Part shown: piece by piece, positions 34,031-41,658 of the stretch | How the letters are laid out: every line of letters begins with the position of its first letter | Position numbering within the stretch: position 1 is the first letter of the stretch | Assembly: GCA_023439185.1 (NCBI GenBank) | Contig: JAEXOR010000055.1 | Location: forward strand, 62,001 to 126,000 | DNA length: 64,000 bases | Direction: 5' to 3' | From: Bacillota bacterium | GTDB taxonomy: Bacteria > Bacillota > Desulfotomaculia > Desulfotomaculales > Desulfallaceae | Notes under the pieces: model-generated | Seen by the model: only the letters and a program-made list of their open reading frames with translations | What the model was told of the DNA's origin: nothing | Database searches by the model: none | Made by a program: the position numbers and the translations under genes

Positions 34031-35275
34031 CTATAAATCCTGGTTTATGTCAATGCATAGGATGTAATGGTGATCGTTTTTCCGCGCTTTAAATAACGCC
34101 GAAATAGTAATGCACAGGTTGCCTGAGGCCAGTGATATGTACGGATCGGTGTTAAATCTTTGGGTGCCGGTATTGGTCAGCAGGTAATAATAGTCCTTCA
34201 GGGAATGATCCGCCCCCCTGGGAGCGGGCTTATATAATGATCCTCTGTGACTTAAAACGTTCCGGTAATTGCAAAAGGTATCGCTGATTTGGATACCCTG
34301 TTCGTCAAGCAGGTAAATACACTCCAGGTTGGGATGCCGGTTGATCAAATCTTTCAGCAGGTCGTTGTACGCCTCCGGAGTTACCGTCGCCAAACTATCG
34401 ATAATTTGATTGACGATATTCTGGTATCGCGTATGCCTATGTTTGGCGGCATTGATTTTTTTGACCATGTAATTCTTGAACTTGTTTGATACTGAATTAA
34501 CGCGTTTATGTAAAACATGCCAGTCACTGCCCGCCATGACCGCGGGCTTTAAAAAATAAAACCCCTGCAGCATGTCCACGCCCAGTTCCAGCGACTTCAC
34601 GGCCTCTTCCTCCCGTTCCACGCCTTCCGCCACCACCAGTGCCCCGATCCTTTTGGCCAGATTAACCAGGGACTTAAGTACTTCCTGCTTACGGAAGTTA
34701 ATATCGATTTCCGAGATTAGAGAGTGGTCGATCTTGAGCATGTCCGGCTCCGTAATGGTAATCCTGTCCAAATTGGAATAGCCGGAGCCGATATCATCGA
34801 GAGCAAATAAAAAGCCGTATTCCCGGTGCCTGCTGATAAACTCGTTCAGTGCCCCGGTGTCGTTGACCCGGGATTCAATTATTTCTATGGCCACGTTGTT
34901 GGGGTTGAGGTTAAGCTGCCGCACCTGTTTAATCAGGTGTCCGGAGCCCACGATGCCCAAATCGATTATCGAAGCGTCAAAATTCATAAATAGGACGACA
35001 TCCCGGTCGCCGCAATCCATTCGGGCAAAGTTTTCCAAAGCCTTTTGCCGGCACAGGCGGTCCAGGTCAAGGGTCAGTTTTTTTTCTTCAGCCTGGCTTA
35101 TAAGCATGTCGGGGGGCAATATGCTGCCGGAATCGGGGCAGACGCCCCGGGACAAGGCTTCCAGCCCGATTACCGATTTCTTCTTAATGGAAACGATGGG
35201 CTGAAAATGGGTGATAATACCCCTGTTGTTGATTATATCGCTGATGACGCTGCTTCTCTTAAATGCCAGAGACAT
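34031..35275 (-). CDS. EAL-domain cyclic-di-GMP phosphodiesterase with C-terminal sensor domain
   Basis: Hydrolyses c-di-GMP. In the 414-residue protein the EAL domain (about 1-260) keeps its catalytic set: EALSRG, FMNFDAS, EIIESR, DDIGSGYSNLDRI, KIDHSLI, VVAEGVER and LQGFYFLKP. A helical linker leads to a C-terminal Cache/PDC-like sensor (about 310-414) with CIYLLDEQGIQISDTF and PYISLASGNLCITIS. No GGDEF or membrane helix. It is followed on the same strand by the chemoreceptor's product region, which has a similar C-terminal sensor. The enzyme should be active. Confidence 0.88.
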   Translation of the reverse strand: MSLAFKRSSVISDIINNRGIITHFQPIVSIKKKSVIGLEALSRGVCPDSGSILPPDMLISQAEEKKLTLDLDRLCRQKALENFARMDCGDRDVVLFMNFDASIIDLGIVGSGHLIKQVRQLNLNPNNVAIEIIESRVNDTGALNEFISRHREYGFLFALDDIGSGYSNLDRITITEPDMLKIDHSLISEIDINFRKQEVLKSLVNLAKRIGALVVAEGVEREEEAVKSLELGVDMLQGFYFLKPAVMAGSDWHVLHKRVNSVSNKFKNYMVKKINAAKHRHTRYQNIVNQIIDSLATVTPEAYNDLLKDLINRHPNLECIYLLDEQGIQISDTFCNYRNVLSHRGSLYKPAPRGADHSLKDYYYLLTNTGTQRFNTDPYISLASGNLCITISALFKARKNDHHYILCIDINQDL

Positions 35276-35321
35276 AATATTCGCACCCTGTATTTTTTAG
35301 GTTTTATAATTAAAAAATTAT

Positions 35322-36707
35322 TCAGGTCAATTTTATATCTGCGCCGATAACACCGATTACCCCGTGTTCGCCAATGATGGGTATTGAAACTGTGATACAG
35401 GGTTTCCTGGTTATGGCGGATATATATACCTGCGATGTGAATGCCTGCCCGGCTATGGACTTTTGCCACCATTCCCTGACCCCGGCATTGGCTAAACCGG
35501 CGGGTGGGCGGGAGTAAATAAAACCGCCCCTGCTGTCATTGGACCATATTGCTTCGATGTCGGTGTTTTCTGTTTGTAATTTCGTCAAAACAGTTTTATG
35601 TTTATGGTTATCCATAGTTTGCATATCATCACGACCGGCTGCCTGGATCAGTATCTCTTTCAGATTATTGATACGCATCTTAACGTTTTGATTTACCAGG
35701 TATGTCAAGCTGTGATCATGTGCCACACGATCCAGGTTCTCAGCCAGCTCACGCATTAACCGGCCGGTGTTTTTTACCTCTTCCAGGTCCTTTTGGCGTG
35801 TTTCCAATACCGCCGCGGTTTGCTGCAGAGAACTGTTGGCGGTATGCAGGCTTTCTCCGGCAGTGGTGCTGACTCTTTGGATCAGATGAAAACTGTTGTT
35901 TAGCGTTTCCTCCGCGTTTTTGATTTGAACCGCGGCGGAGGTTGACGATTCCAGGCTGTCGGTAATGCTTTCCACCACCGCATTTACTTTTTGTTGCATT
36001 TCAGTCAGCACGCTGAAGGCTTGCCGCACTGCTCCGGCGGTGTGATCGGACAGTTTGCTTATTTCTTCGGCGACCACCGAAAAACCCAGACCGTGTTCAC
36101 CCGCGCGTGCCGCTTCAATGGCGGCATTTAAAGCCACCATTTTGGTTTGGCCCGATATGGCTCCGATATTCTCGGCAATGGACCGAACCTGGTAAACGGC
36201 AGTTTCCAGGGTGTTTATGTGGTCCTTTAACTCCTTATTGCCTCCGGTAATATCCAGTACGGCCTTATTTACCTGCTCCATAACGTTATTAACTTCCCGG
36301 ACCGCGGTTTCACTGGCGGAAAAGTCATTGGCCAGGGAAACGCTGGTTTCCTGCAGGGACGCTGCCAGTTGCTGCATTTGTTTAAATGCTAATGTGATAT
36401 CCGAAACCGACTGCACCGATGTTTCCATCTGAGCGTGGGCAGCCCGGACCTGCTGGGAAGTCAGTTGTATTTCCTCGGCCAGTGTTTTCGCCTGCCCGGA
36501 TAACTGGTACATGATAGAACTTAAAAATGACCATTCCCCTGTGCCGGTGGTTTCTTTTACGGCCGGCACTTTAACGTTACGCCAGTCGGACGCCCCGGCG
36601 GCTATTTTTTTAGCATCACCGACATAACGTTTACGCCAATTGATGCAAATGGCCGTTCCTAAAGCGGCGGCCACTGCAAAACCGGCTAAGAATTCGCCCG
36701 GTGCCAT
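35322..36707 (-). CDS. Methyl-accepting chemotaxis protein with C-terminal Cache-like domain
   Basis: A 461-residue chemoreceptor with one N-terminal membrane helix (about 5-22), a long coiled signalling domain whose tip reads AENIGAISGQTKMVALNAAIEAARAGEHG, and a C-terminal ligand domain (about 365-461) with GFIYSRPPAGLAN and VYISAITRKPCITVSIPI. The sensor is therefore cytoplasmic, the reverse of standard receptors. Its sensor shares the 'YIS-x4-x-CIT(V/I)S' pattern with the neighbouring EAL protein. Expression starts at a sigma-A promoter and passes an ANTAR-type module, so it is probably a nitrogen-regulated receptor. Confidence 0.87.
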   Translation of the reverse strand: MAPGEFLAGFAVAAALGTAICINWRKRYVGDAKKIAAGASDWRNVKVPAVKETTGTGEWSFLSSIMYQLSGQAKTLAEEIQLTSQQVRAAHAQMETSVQSVSDITLAFKQMQQLAASLQETSVSLANDFSASETAVREVNNVMEQVNKAVLDITGGNKELKDHINTLETAVYQVRSIAENIGAISGQTKMVALNAAIEAARAGEHGLGFSVVAEEISKLSDHTAGAVRQAFSVLTEMQQKVNAVVESITDSLESSTSAAVQIKNAEETLNNSFHLIQRVSTTAGESLHTANSSLQQTAAVLETRQKDLEEVKNTGRLMRELAENLDRVAHDHSLTYLVNQNVKMRINNLKEILIQAAGRDDMQTMDNHKHKTVLTKLQTENTDIEAIWSNDSRGGFIYSRPPAGLANAGVREWWQKSIAGQAFTSQVYISAITRKPCITVSIPIIGEHGVIGVIGADIKLT

Positions 36708-36740
36708 TTAAACCTCCTGTTATTAAAAGTATAAAAAATA

Positions 36741-36793
36741 AAGCTGTCCGTAGAACGGGCAGCTTCTTCGCTCGGTTGATACAACTTTGTATC
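36741..36793 (-). promoter_or_regulatory. ANTAR-type antitermination module before the chemoreceptor
   Basis: Minus strand: hairpin 1 GATAC-AAAGTT-GTATC (36793-36778), hairpin 2 AGC-GAAGAA-GCT (36772-36761), terminator AAGCTGCCCG with CGGACAGCTT (36765-36741) followed by a T-rich tract. Hairpin 1 is identical to that of the first amt leader. Confidence 0.78.
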
Positions 36794-36811
36794 TGTGTTT
36801 AATTAAGGCAG

Positions 36812-36840
36812 ATTATAGTATATTGTGCCGCAGTTGTCAA
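36812..36840 (-). promoter_or_regulatory. Sigma-A promoter of the chemoreceptor gene
   Basis: On the minus strand TTGACA (36840-36835), 17-base spacer, TATAAT (36817-36812): a perfect consensus. Confidence 0.8.
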
Positions 36841-36897
36841 TAAAGATGAATTAAAAAAGGTTCGGCCGCGCCTGTGCAGTCCGCCAAAAAATTATTA

Positions 36898-36927
36898 TTG
36901 ATTTTTAAGTTTAAAAGGAATTATAAT
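36898..36927 (+). promoter_or_regulatory. Sigma-A promoter of the nifV-like gene
   Basis: TTGATT (36898-36903) and TATAAT (36922-36927) with an 18-base spacer, 16 bases before the antitermination module. Confidence 0.6.
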
Positions 36928-36942
36928 TTCTTATACCTTATC

Positions 36943-37022
36943 AAATACGATGTCGTGTTTATTGGCGAAGACGCCCCGTGACAGAGAGGTTTGCATAATC
37001 CTCTGCCGGGGGTTTTTTGTTT
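36943..37022 (+). promoter_or_regulatory. ANTAR-type antitermination module before the nifV-like gene
   Basis: Hairpin 1 AAATAC-GATGTC-GTGTTT (36943-36960), hairpin 2 GGC-GAAGAC-GCC (36964-36975), then a terminator whose 5' arm begins at CGCCCCG and closes with CCGGGGG and six T. G at loop position 4 in both. Confidence 0.78.
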
Positions 37023-37051
37023 TATCTTCGCACAGGGAGAGTGATAAGCAG

Positions 37052-37960
37052 ATGCAGACAAAGAGCAAATTATTCAGAACCCGCGGGCCTGCCATTGTAG
37101 ACACTACTTTACGGGACGGCGAACAGGCGCCGGGCGTGGCGTTTACCGTGCGGGAGAAAGTAACCATCGCCAGGCTGTTGGATTTGCTGGGGGTGGAGGT
37201 TATTGAGGCCGGTGTGCCGGCCATGGGCAAAATAGAACAGGACGCTGTGCGGGCCATCTGCGCACTGGGCCTGAAGACGAGGGTCGCGTCCTGGAATCGC
37301 GTTCTGTTGGCGGATCTCAGGGCCTCCATATCGTGCGGCGTCCGGGAGGTGCATATATCCGCCCCGGTGTCGGAGCTGCATATCAGGGAGAAACTGGGCA
37401 AGAGCAGACACTGGGTGATGGACTGCCTGGTCCGGGCGGTCCGCTATGCCCGGGATCACGGCTGCCGGGTGTCGGTGGGCGCTGAAGACGCTTCCCGGGC
37501 GGATTTCGGCTTTTTATTGGAGTATGCCCTGGCGGCGCAGGAGGCGGGTGCTGAGAGGCTGCGCTACGCCGACACCGTGGGTGTCCTGGAGCCCTTTACC
37601 ACCCGGCGCCTGGTCGGCATGCTCACCGGCAGGCTCGATATGCCGGTGGAGTTTCATGGGCACAACGATTTCGGCCTGGCCACCGCCAACAGCCTGGCGG
37701 CTTTTTCCGGCGGCGCGTCGTATATCAGCGCTACGGTGGGAGGTCTGGGTGAAAGGGCCGGCAATGCCTGCCTGGAGGATATCATATTATTATTCGGGGC
37801 CGGCGCCTGTACCCGGGACGGCTTGAAAATCGGCGTCCTCGGCGCGCTGGGCCGGTACGTGGCCAGGGCCGCGAACCGGCAGCAGTTACATGCCGGCCGG
37901 CGGCATCCCGCGCCGACCGAAGGGCCAACTGAAAGAATGAGCATTGACAATCGGCCCTAA
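37052..37960 (+). CDS. nifV: Homocitrate synthase-like protein (short NifV)
   Basis: Would make homocitrate, the organic ligand of the nitrogenase FeMo cofactor. The 302-residue TIM-barrel has VDTTLRDGEQAPGVAF at the start, EAGVPAMGKIEQDA, and metal-binding HGHNDFGLA with GLGERAGNA. It ends soon after the barrel and lacks most of the C-terminal part of usual NifV proteins (about 370-400 residues). ATG 37052 with AGGGAGA upstream; an earlier frame start at 36950 lies inside the leader hairpins. Position between an ANTAR module and the nif regulator supports NifV over isopropylmalate synthase or citramalate synthase. Confidence 0.8.
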   Translation: MQTKSKLFRTRGPAIVDTTLRDGEQAPGVAFTVREKVTIARLLDLLGVEVIEAGVPAMGKIEQDAVRAICALGLKTRVASWNRVLLADLRASISCGVREVHISAPVSELHIREKLGKSRHWVMDCLVRAVRYARDHGCRVSVGAEDASRADFGFLLEYALAAQEAGAERLRYADTVGVLEPFTTRRLVGMLTGRLDMPVEFHGHNDFGLATANSLAAFSGGASYISATVGGLGERAGNACLEDIILLFGAGACTRDGLKIGVLGALGRYVARAANRQQLHAGRRHPAPTEGPTERMSIDNRP

Positions 37961-37985
37961 ATAATATAGATTAATAAGCATAGCG

Positions 37986-38050
37986 ATACAAAGTTGTGTT
38001 TTTGGCGAGGACGCCTTCGAGGGTGTGATCACCCGGGAAGGGCGTTTTGT
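37986..38050 (+). promoter_or_regulatory. ANTAR-type module 1 before the PAS-AAA regulator
   Basis: Hairpin 1 ATAC-AAAGTT-GTGT (37986-37999), hairpin 2 GGC-GAGGAC-GCC (38004-38015), terminator from ACGCCTTC (38011) to GAAGGGCGT and TTTGTGTTTTT. It lies 25 bases after the nifV-like stop. Confidence 0.75.
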
Positions 38051-38078
38051 GTTTTTCAGGGACAAAAGTTAAAATGGA

Positions 38079-38149
38079 GTCCGACGTTGGACGATTTATT
38101 AGGCATTGGGGCCGTTTTCCGGTTTAGTATCCGGCGGTCCTTTTTTGTT
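38079..38149 (+). promoter_or_regulatory. ANTAR-type module 2 before the PAS-AAA regulator
   Basis: Hairpin 1 GTCC-GACGTT-GGAC (38079-38092), hairpin 2 GGC-ATTGGG-GCC (38102-38113), terminator pairing GGGGCCG with CGGTCC and followed by TTTTTTGTTT. Second check-point on the same leader. Confidence 0.73.
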
Positions 38150-38169
38150 TCCTCAGGGGGGTTATAGTT

Positions 38170-39579
38170 TTGCAGGACGTGCTTAAGCTTATAATTGGCA
38201 TGGCGCAAAAATTGATCAGCATATCTCAGTTCAACCGCGAGATGGACGCCATTATGGAATTATCCCATGACGGTATTTGGATTACCGATGGGACGGGAAC
38301 AACCGTCCGGGTCAATGGGGCGGTGGAAAGGATAACCGGCCTGGCCTCCTGGTCGCTGCCCGGACGCAACATCAACGCGGTGATGGAAGGGGACATGACG
38401 GAGATTGGCTGCGGTTTGGAGACCTTCCGGGAAATCAATGTCAATGGCCGGCGGGTTATTGTCCGCGGTTGTCCCATACCGGATGAGGCGGGGAACGCGA
38501 GAAGCTTGCTGTTTATCCTGCGGGAGTTGTCTGAAACAAACCAACTCAGGGCGGAATTGGACCAGGCCAGGCGGCAGACGGAAATATACCACCGCGAGAT
38601 CGCCGAACTGCGTGCCCTCCGGATTGGCGAACAACTGGTGGCCAACAGCAAAGCGATGGCGGACATTATGGATGCCGTGCACCGGATGGCGCAGTTGAAA
38701 AATAACGTATTGCTGGCGGGCAAATCCGGGGTGGGCAAGGAGACGGTGGCCAGGCTGATCCACAGGTCCGGCGGGTCCGCCGGTTCCTTTGTCAAGGTTA
38801 ATTGCCGGTCCATTCCCGGTGAAACGCTGGAGACTATTTTGTTCGGTCGTGAGCAGCAGGGCGTCGCCGGTGAAAAAAGTCTGTTCGAACTGGCTGCGGG
38901 AGGTACGCTTTTCATTAAAGAGGTGGCCGATATTCCCACCGGATTGCAGGCCAAGCTGTTGACCGCCGTTAAAGACGGGCAAATTACCAGGGCGGGCGCC
39001 GCCGGGCCGGTCAAGGTGGACGTGCGGATTATCGCCGCCACCGAGAAGAACTTCGGTAAGTTGGTCAAACATAATAAGATGGGCAAGGATTTAAGCGCTG
39101 TTCTGAACGCTTCCGCCATTACCATTCCACCACTGCATAAACGCAAGGACGATATCCCGGTGCTGCTCCAAAACTACACCCGCTTGTTTAATGAGAAACA
39201 TGACTGCAACAAGCGGTTCTCCATCAGGGCCGTGGAAATGCTGGTGGAGTATGAATGGCCGGGAAACGTGCGGGAGCTGGTCAACCTGGTGGAAAGACTG
39301 ATTCTCACCGTGGAGCAAAAGCTGATTATGCCCAAACACCTGCCCCCGTACGTTTTCAAAAATATGAGCACCAAGGGGAACGATAACCTCAAACCGCTGA
39401 AGGAAGCGGTGGCGGAACTGGAATTCGAGCTGATTAAAAATGCCGTTGACATATACGGAAGCACGTATAAAGCGGCCCATATCCTGGGGGTGAGCCAGCC
39501 GACGGTGGTGCGCAAGCTCCAGAAGTATTCCAAGAAGACGCCCGATGTACCCGGCGTTTCCGCCGTTGAAGGAGTTTAA
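38170..39579 (+). CDS. PAS-AAA-HTH regulator with degenerate sigma-54 activator domain
   Basis: A 469-residue NtrC-like protein: PAS domain (about 20-120), AAA+ domain (about 155-385), C-terminal Fis-type helix-turn-helix (STYKAAHILGVSQPTVVRKLQ). Walker A is intact (GKSGVGKE). The GAFTGA loop that touches sigma-54 is absent: where it should be the sequence reads LFGREQQGVAGEKSLFELAAGG. Walker B has lost its aspartate (TLFIKEV instead of TLFLDEI) and the arginine fingers of FREDLYYRL are replaced (MGKDLSAVLN). So it cannot act as a normal sigma-54 activator. TTG start 38170 after GGGGGG. It lies between nifV and nifH under two antitermination modules. Confidence 0.85.
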   Translation: MQDVLKLIIGMAQKLISISQFNREMDAIMELSHDGIWITDGTGTTVRVNGAVERITGLASWSLPGRNINAVMEGDMTEIGCGLETFREINVNGRRVIVRGCPIPDEAGNARSLLFILRELSETNQLRAELDQARRQTEIYHREIAELRALRIGEQLVANSKAMADIMDAVHRMAQLKNNVLLAGKSGVGKETVARLIHRSGGSAGSFVKVNCRSIPGETLETILFGREQQGVAGEKSLFELAAGGTLFIKEVADIPTGLQAKLLTAVKDGQITRAGAAGPVKVDVRIIAATEKNFGKLVKHNKMGKDLSAVLNASAITIPPLHKRKDDIPVLLQNYTRLFNEKHDCNKRFSIRAVEMLVEYEWPGNVRELVNLVERLILTVEQKLIMPKHLPPYVFKNMSTKGNDNLKPLKEAVAELEFELIKNAVDIYGSTYKAAHILGVSQPTVVRKLQKYSKKTPDVPGVSAVEGV

Positions 39580-39589
39580 AATTTAACTG

Positions 39590-39618
39590 TTGCATTGTAA
39601 TTTGGATTTTGCTATAAT
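39590..39618 (+). promoter_or_regulatory. Sigma-A promoter of the nif operon
   Basis: TTGCAT (39590-39595), 17-base spacer, TATAAT (39613-39618). No sigma-54 -24/-12 pattern is seen near it. The first antitermination hairpin starts 16 bases after the -10 box. Confidence 0.7.
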
Positions 39619-39634
39619 GCATTTAATTTAACAG

Positions 39635-39700
39635 GTACGTTGTTGTACTGACAAAAAGATGGCATTGACGCCGGTGTGACACCCGGCGTTTTGTGTTTTA
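39635..39700 (+). promoter_or_regulatory. ANTAR-type module A before nifH
   Basis: Hairpin 1 GTAC-GTTGTT-GTAC (39635-39648), hairpin 2 GGC-ATTGAC-GCC (39661-39672), terminator ACGCCGG (39668-39674) with CCGGCGT (39683-39689) and TTTGTGTTTT. Confidence 0.8.
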
Positions 39701-39711
39701 TGGTTAATATC

Positions 39712-39783
39712 CGGTACGTTGCAGTGCCGATATATTTTATAGGCGAGGGCGCCGGTATGTAAGCACCGGCGCCCTTTATTTTT
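39712..39783 (+). promoter_or_regulatory. ANTAR-type module B before nifH
   Basis: Hairpin 1 CGGTAC-GTTGCA-GTGCCG (39712-39729), hairpin 2 GGC-GAGGGC-GCC (39742-39753), terminator GGGCGCCGGT (39747-39756) with ACCGGCGCCC (39765-39774) and a T-rich run. Confidence 0.8.
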
Positions 39784-39786
39784 GCA

Positions 39787-39858
39787 TTACATTGTGGTAA
39801 CTAAAAGCAGGCATTGAGGCCGCTTAAGCCCGTCAGGGTTTGACCGGCCTCTTTTTTA
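39787..39858 (+). promoter_or_regulatory. ANTAR-type module C before nifH
   Basis: Hairpin 1 TTAC-ATTGTG-GTAA (39787-39800), hairpin 2 GGC-ATTGAG-GCC (39810-39821), terminator GAGGCCG (39816-39822) with CGGCCTC (39845-39851) and six T. The nifH start follows 32 bases later. Confidence 0.8.
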
Positions 39859-39889
39859 TTAAATAAAACAGCAGGGAGGAATGAAAACG

Positions 39890-40714
39890 ATGAGACAAAT
39901 CGCCATTTACGGAAAAGGTGGTATCGGTAAATCCACCACCACCCAAAACACGGTGGCCGCACTGGCTGAACTGGGTAAGAAGGTAATGGTGGTGGGCTGC
40001 GACCCCAAGGCGGATTCCACCAGGCTGTTGCTGCACGGCCTGAATCAGAAAACCGTGCTGGACACACTGCGGGACGAAGGGGAGGACATTGATCTGGAGG
40101 ACATCATGCGCCATGGTTACGGCAATTCCGCGTGCGTTGAATCCGGCGGCCCGGAACCCGGCGTCGGCTGTGCCGGCCGGGGGATTATCACCTCGATTAA
40201 TATGCTGGAATCGCTGGGCGCCTATACGCCGGACCTGGACTACGTGTTTTACGACGTATTGGGCGACGTTGTCTGCGGCGGTTTTGCCATGCCCATCCGG
40301 GAAGGAAAAGCGCGGGAAATCTACATTGTCGCTTCGGGCGAGATGATGGCCATGTACGCCGCCAACAACATTTCCAAAGGGGTTATGAAATTCGCCGATT
40401 CCGGCGGTGTCAGGCTGGGCGGCATCATTTGCAACAGCCGGAAGGTTGATAACGAGTATGAACTGCTCAAGGCCTTTGCCGAGGAACTGGGTTCGCAGTT
40501 AATCCACTTTGTGCCCCGGGATAATATCGTCCAGCGGGCTGAAATCAACAAGAAAACCGTGATCGATTACGATCCCACGGTGCCCCAGGCCGAGGAGTAC
40601 CGGACCCTGGCTAAAAACATTGACGGCAACGACATGTTCGTGGTGCCCAAGCCCATGACCCAGGACCGCCTGGAGGAACTGCTGATGACCTTCGGTATCA
40701 TGGATTCGGTGTAA
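39890..40714 (+). CDS. nifH: Nitrogenase iron protein NifH
   Basis: Dinitrogenase reductase: passes electrons to NifDK with MgATP hydrolysis. The 274-residue product opens MRQIAIYGKGGIGKSTTTQN (P-loop) and carries the two 4Fe-4S cysteines in GVGCAGRG and DVVCGGFAMP. The arginine of GCAGRG is the ADP-ribosylation site in other nitrogenases. ATG 39890 is 10 bases after GGGAGG and gives the canonical N-terminus; the in-frame ATG 39881 is only one base from that site. First gene of the nif operon, behind three antitermination modules. Confidence 0.97.
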   Translation: MRQIAIYGKGGIGKSTTTQNTVAALAELGKKVMVVGCDPKADSTRLLLHGLNQKTVLDTLRDEGEDIDLEDIMRHGYGNSACVESGGPEPGVGCAGRGIITSINMLESLGAYTPDLDYVFYDVLGDVVCGGFAMPIREGKAREIYIVASGEMMAMYAANNISKGVMKFADSGGVRLGGIICNSRKVDNEYELLKAFAEELGSQLIHFVPRDNIVQRAEINKKTVIDYDPTVPQAEEYRTLAKNIDGNDMFVVPKPMTQDRLEELLMTFGIMDSV

Positions 40715-40790
40715 GGAATGCCGGCCGTTTAACAGCCGATACTTACTGTCCGGGAAACAAGCCAAAATTAAAGAATTGGAGTGATGAGCA

Positions 40791-41120
40791 GTGTTAATGA
40801 TTAGAGCCATTGTGCGTCCGGAGAAAACAAACACCGTTCTGGCCGAACTGAACAGCGCCGGTTTTCCCGCAGTCACCCGCATCGACGTGGTGGGCCGGGG
40901 CAAGCAGCGGGGCGTAAGGGTGGGGGAAGTGGTTTACGATGAGATCCCCAAAGATATGCTGATGCTGGTGGTGCAGGACGAAAAGGACAAGGAGGACGTC
41001 ATCAGCATCGTTGCCAAATACGCCAAGACAGGCGAAAAGGGCGCCTTTGGCGACGGCAAAATCTTCGTTACCCCGGTGGAGGAAGCATACACCATCAGCA
41101 GCGGCACCAGGGGGCTGTAG
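40791..41120 (+). CDS. nifI1: PII-like nitrogen regulator NifI1
   Basis: Trimeric PII-family protein that, with NifI2, switches off nitrogenase activity in response to 2-oxoglutarate and ATP levels (known from methanogens). The 109-residue product begins MLMIRAIVRPEKTNTVLAEL and has a PII core with GDGKIFVTPVEEAYTI. Its T-loop differs from GlnB/GlnK and lacks the uridylylated RGxEY tyrosine. GTG 40791 with GGAG upstream. Its place between nifH and nifD is diagnostic. Confidence 0.93.
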   Translation: MLMIRAIVRPEKTNTVLAELNSAGFPAVTRIDVVGRGKQRGVRVGEVVYDEIPKDMLMLVVQDEKDKEDVISIVAKYAKTGEKGAFGDGKIFVTPVEEAYTISSGTRGL

Positions 41121-41135
41121 ATAAGGAGGGGCAAT

Positions 41136-41516
41136 ATGAAAGAGATTATCGCCATCATTCGGATGAACAAGGTTAACGTTACCAAAGCCGCCCTGGCTGA
41201 TATCGGGGTTTGCGGGCTGCACGCCATGAAGGTGATGGGCCGGGGCAAGATCCATGTGGACCTGACGGCGCTGCATGATATCGGCGCCACCGAGGAGATC
41301 GCCGGTATAGTCACCGACAGCCTGTCCAAGGGCAGCCGGCTGATCCCCAAGCGGATGCTTACCATCCTGGTTCAGGATAACGAAGTCGAAAAGGTGGTTT
41401 CTGCCCTTATCAGTGTCAACAAAGAAGGCAATAAGGGCGACGGCAAGATATTTATCTGTCCGGTTGCGGACGCGGCGCGGGTAAGGACCGGCGAACGCGG
41501 CGAAGCCGCGATCTAA
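41136..41516 (+). CDS. nifI2: PII-like nitrogen regulator NifI2
   Basis: Partner of NifI1 in post-translational nitrogenase control, 126 residues. It begins MKEIIAIIRMNKVNVTKAALAD, carries the longer T-loop region typical of NifI2 (KIHVDLTALHDIGATEEIAG) and the PII end GDGKIFICPVADAARVRTGERG. Fifteen bases after nifI1, with AAGGAGGGG before the ATG. A pair of repeat hairpins lies between it and nifD. Confidence 0.93.
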   Translation: MKEIIAIIRMNKVNVTKAALADIGVCGLHAMKVMGRGKIHVDLTALHDIGATEEIAGIVTDSLSKGSRLIPKRMLTILVQDNEVEKVVSALISVNKEGNKGDGKIFICPVADAARVRTGERGEAAI

Positions 41517-41521
41517 GGAAA

Positions 41522-41635
41522 GGGGACACACCTCAGCTTTTGGGTCAAAGCTTTGGGGTCGAGGAATGTCCCCTAATTGAAATGGGGACACACCCGCTGA
41601 AGTTTGGGTATTCCTTTTAGGACGGGAATGTCCCC
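41522..41635. repeat. Two tandem GGGGACA...TGTCCCC palindromic repeat units
   Basis: Unit 1 runs from GGGGACACACC (41522-41532) to GGAATGTCCCC (41563-41573). Unit 2 runs from GGGGACACACC (41584-41594) to GGAATGTCCCC (41625-41635). Ends of each unit can pair as a long imperfect hairpin. They resemble REP-like mobile palindromes and sit inside the nif operon between nifI2 and nifD. Confidence 0.75.
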
Positions 41636-41658
41636 AACGTATAAAGGGGGCGGTAAAT

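Noticed and set aside
38170..39579. The regulator as the ANTAR protein itself
   Set aside because: Its C-terminus is a Fis-type helix-turn-helix and there is no ANTAR-like three-helix end.
39580..39634. Sigma-54 promoter before nifH
   Set aside because: No TGGC-N8-TTGC pattern was found; a sigma-A promoter with 17-base spacing fits instead.
41522..41635. CRISPR array
   Set aside because: Only two palindromic units, no regular spacers, no cas genes.
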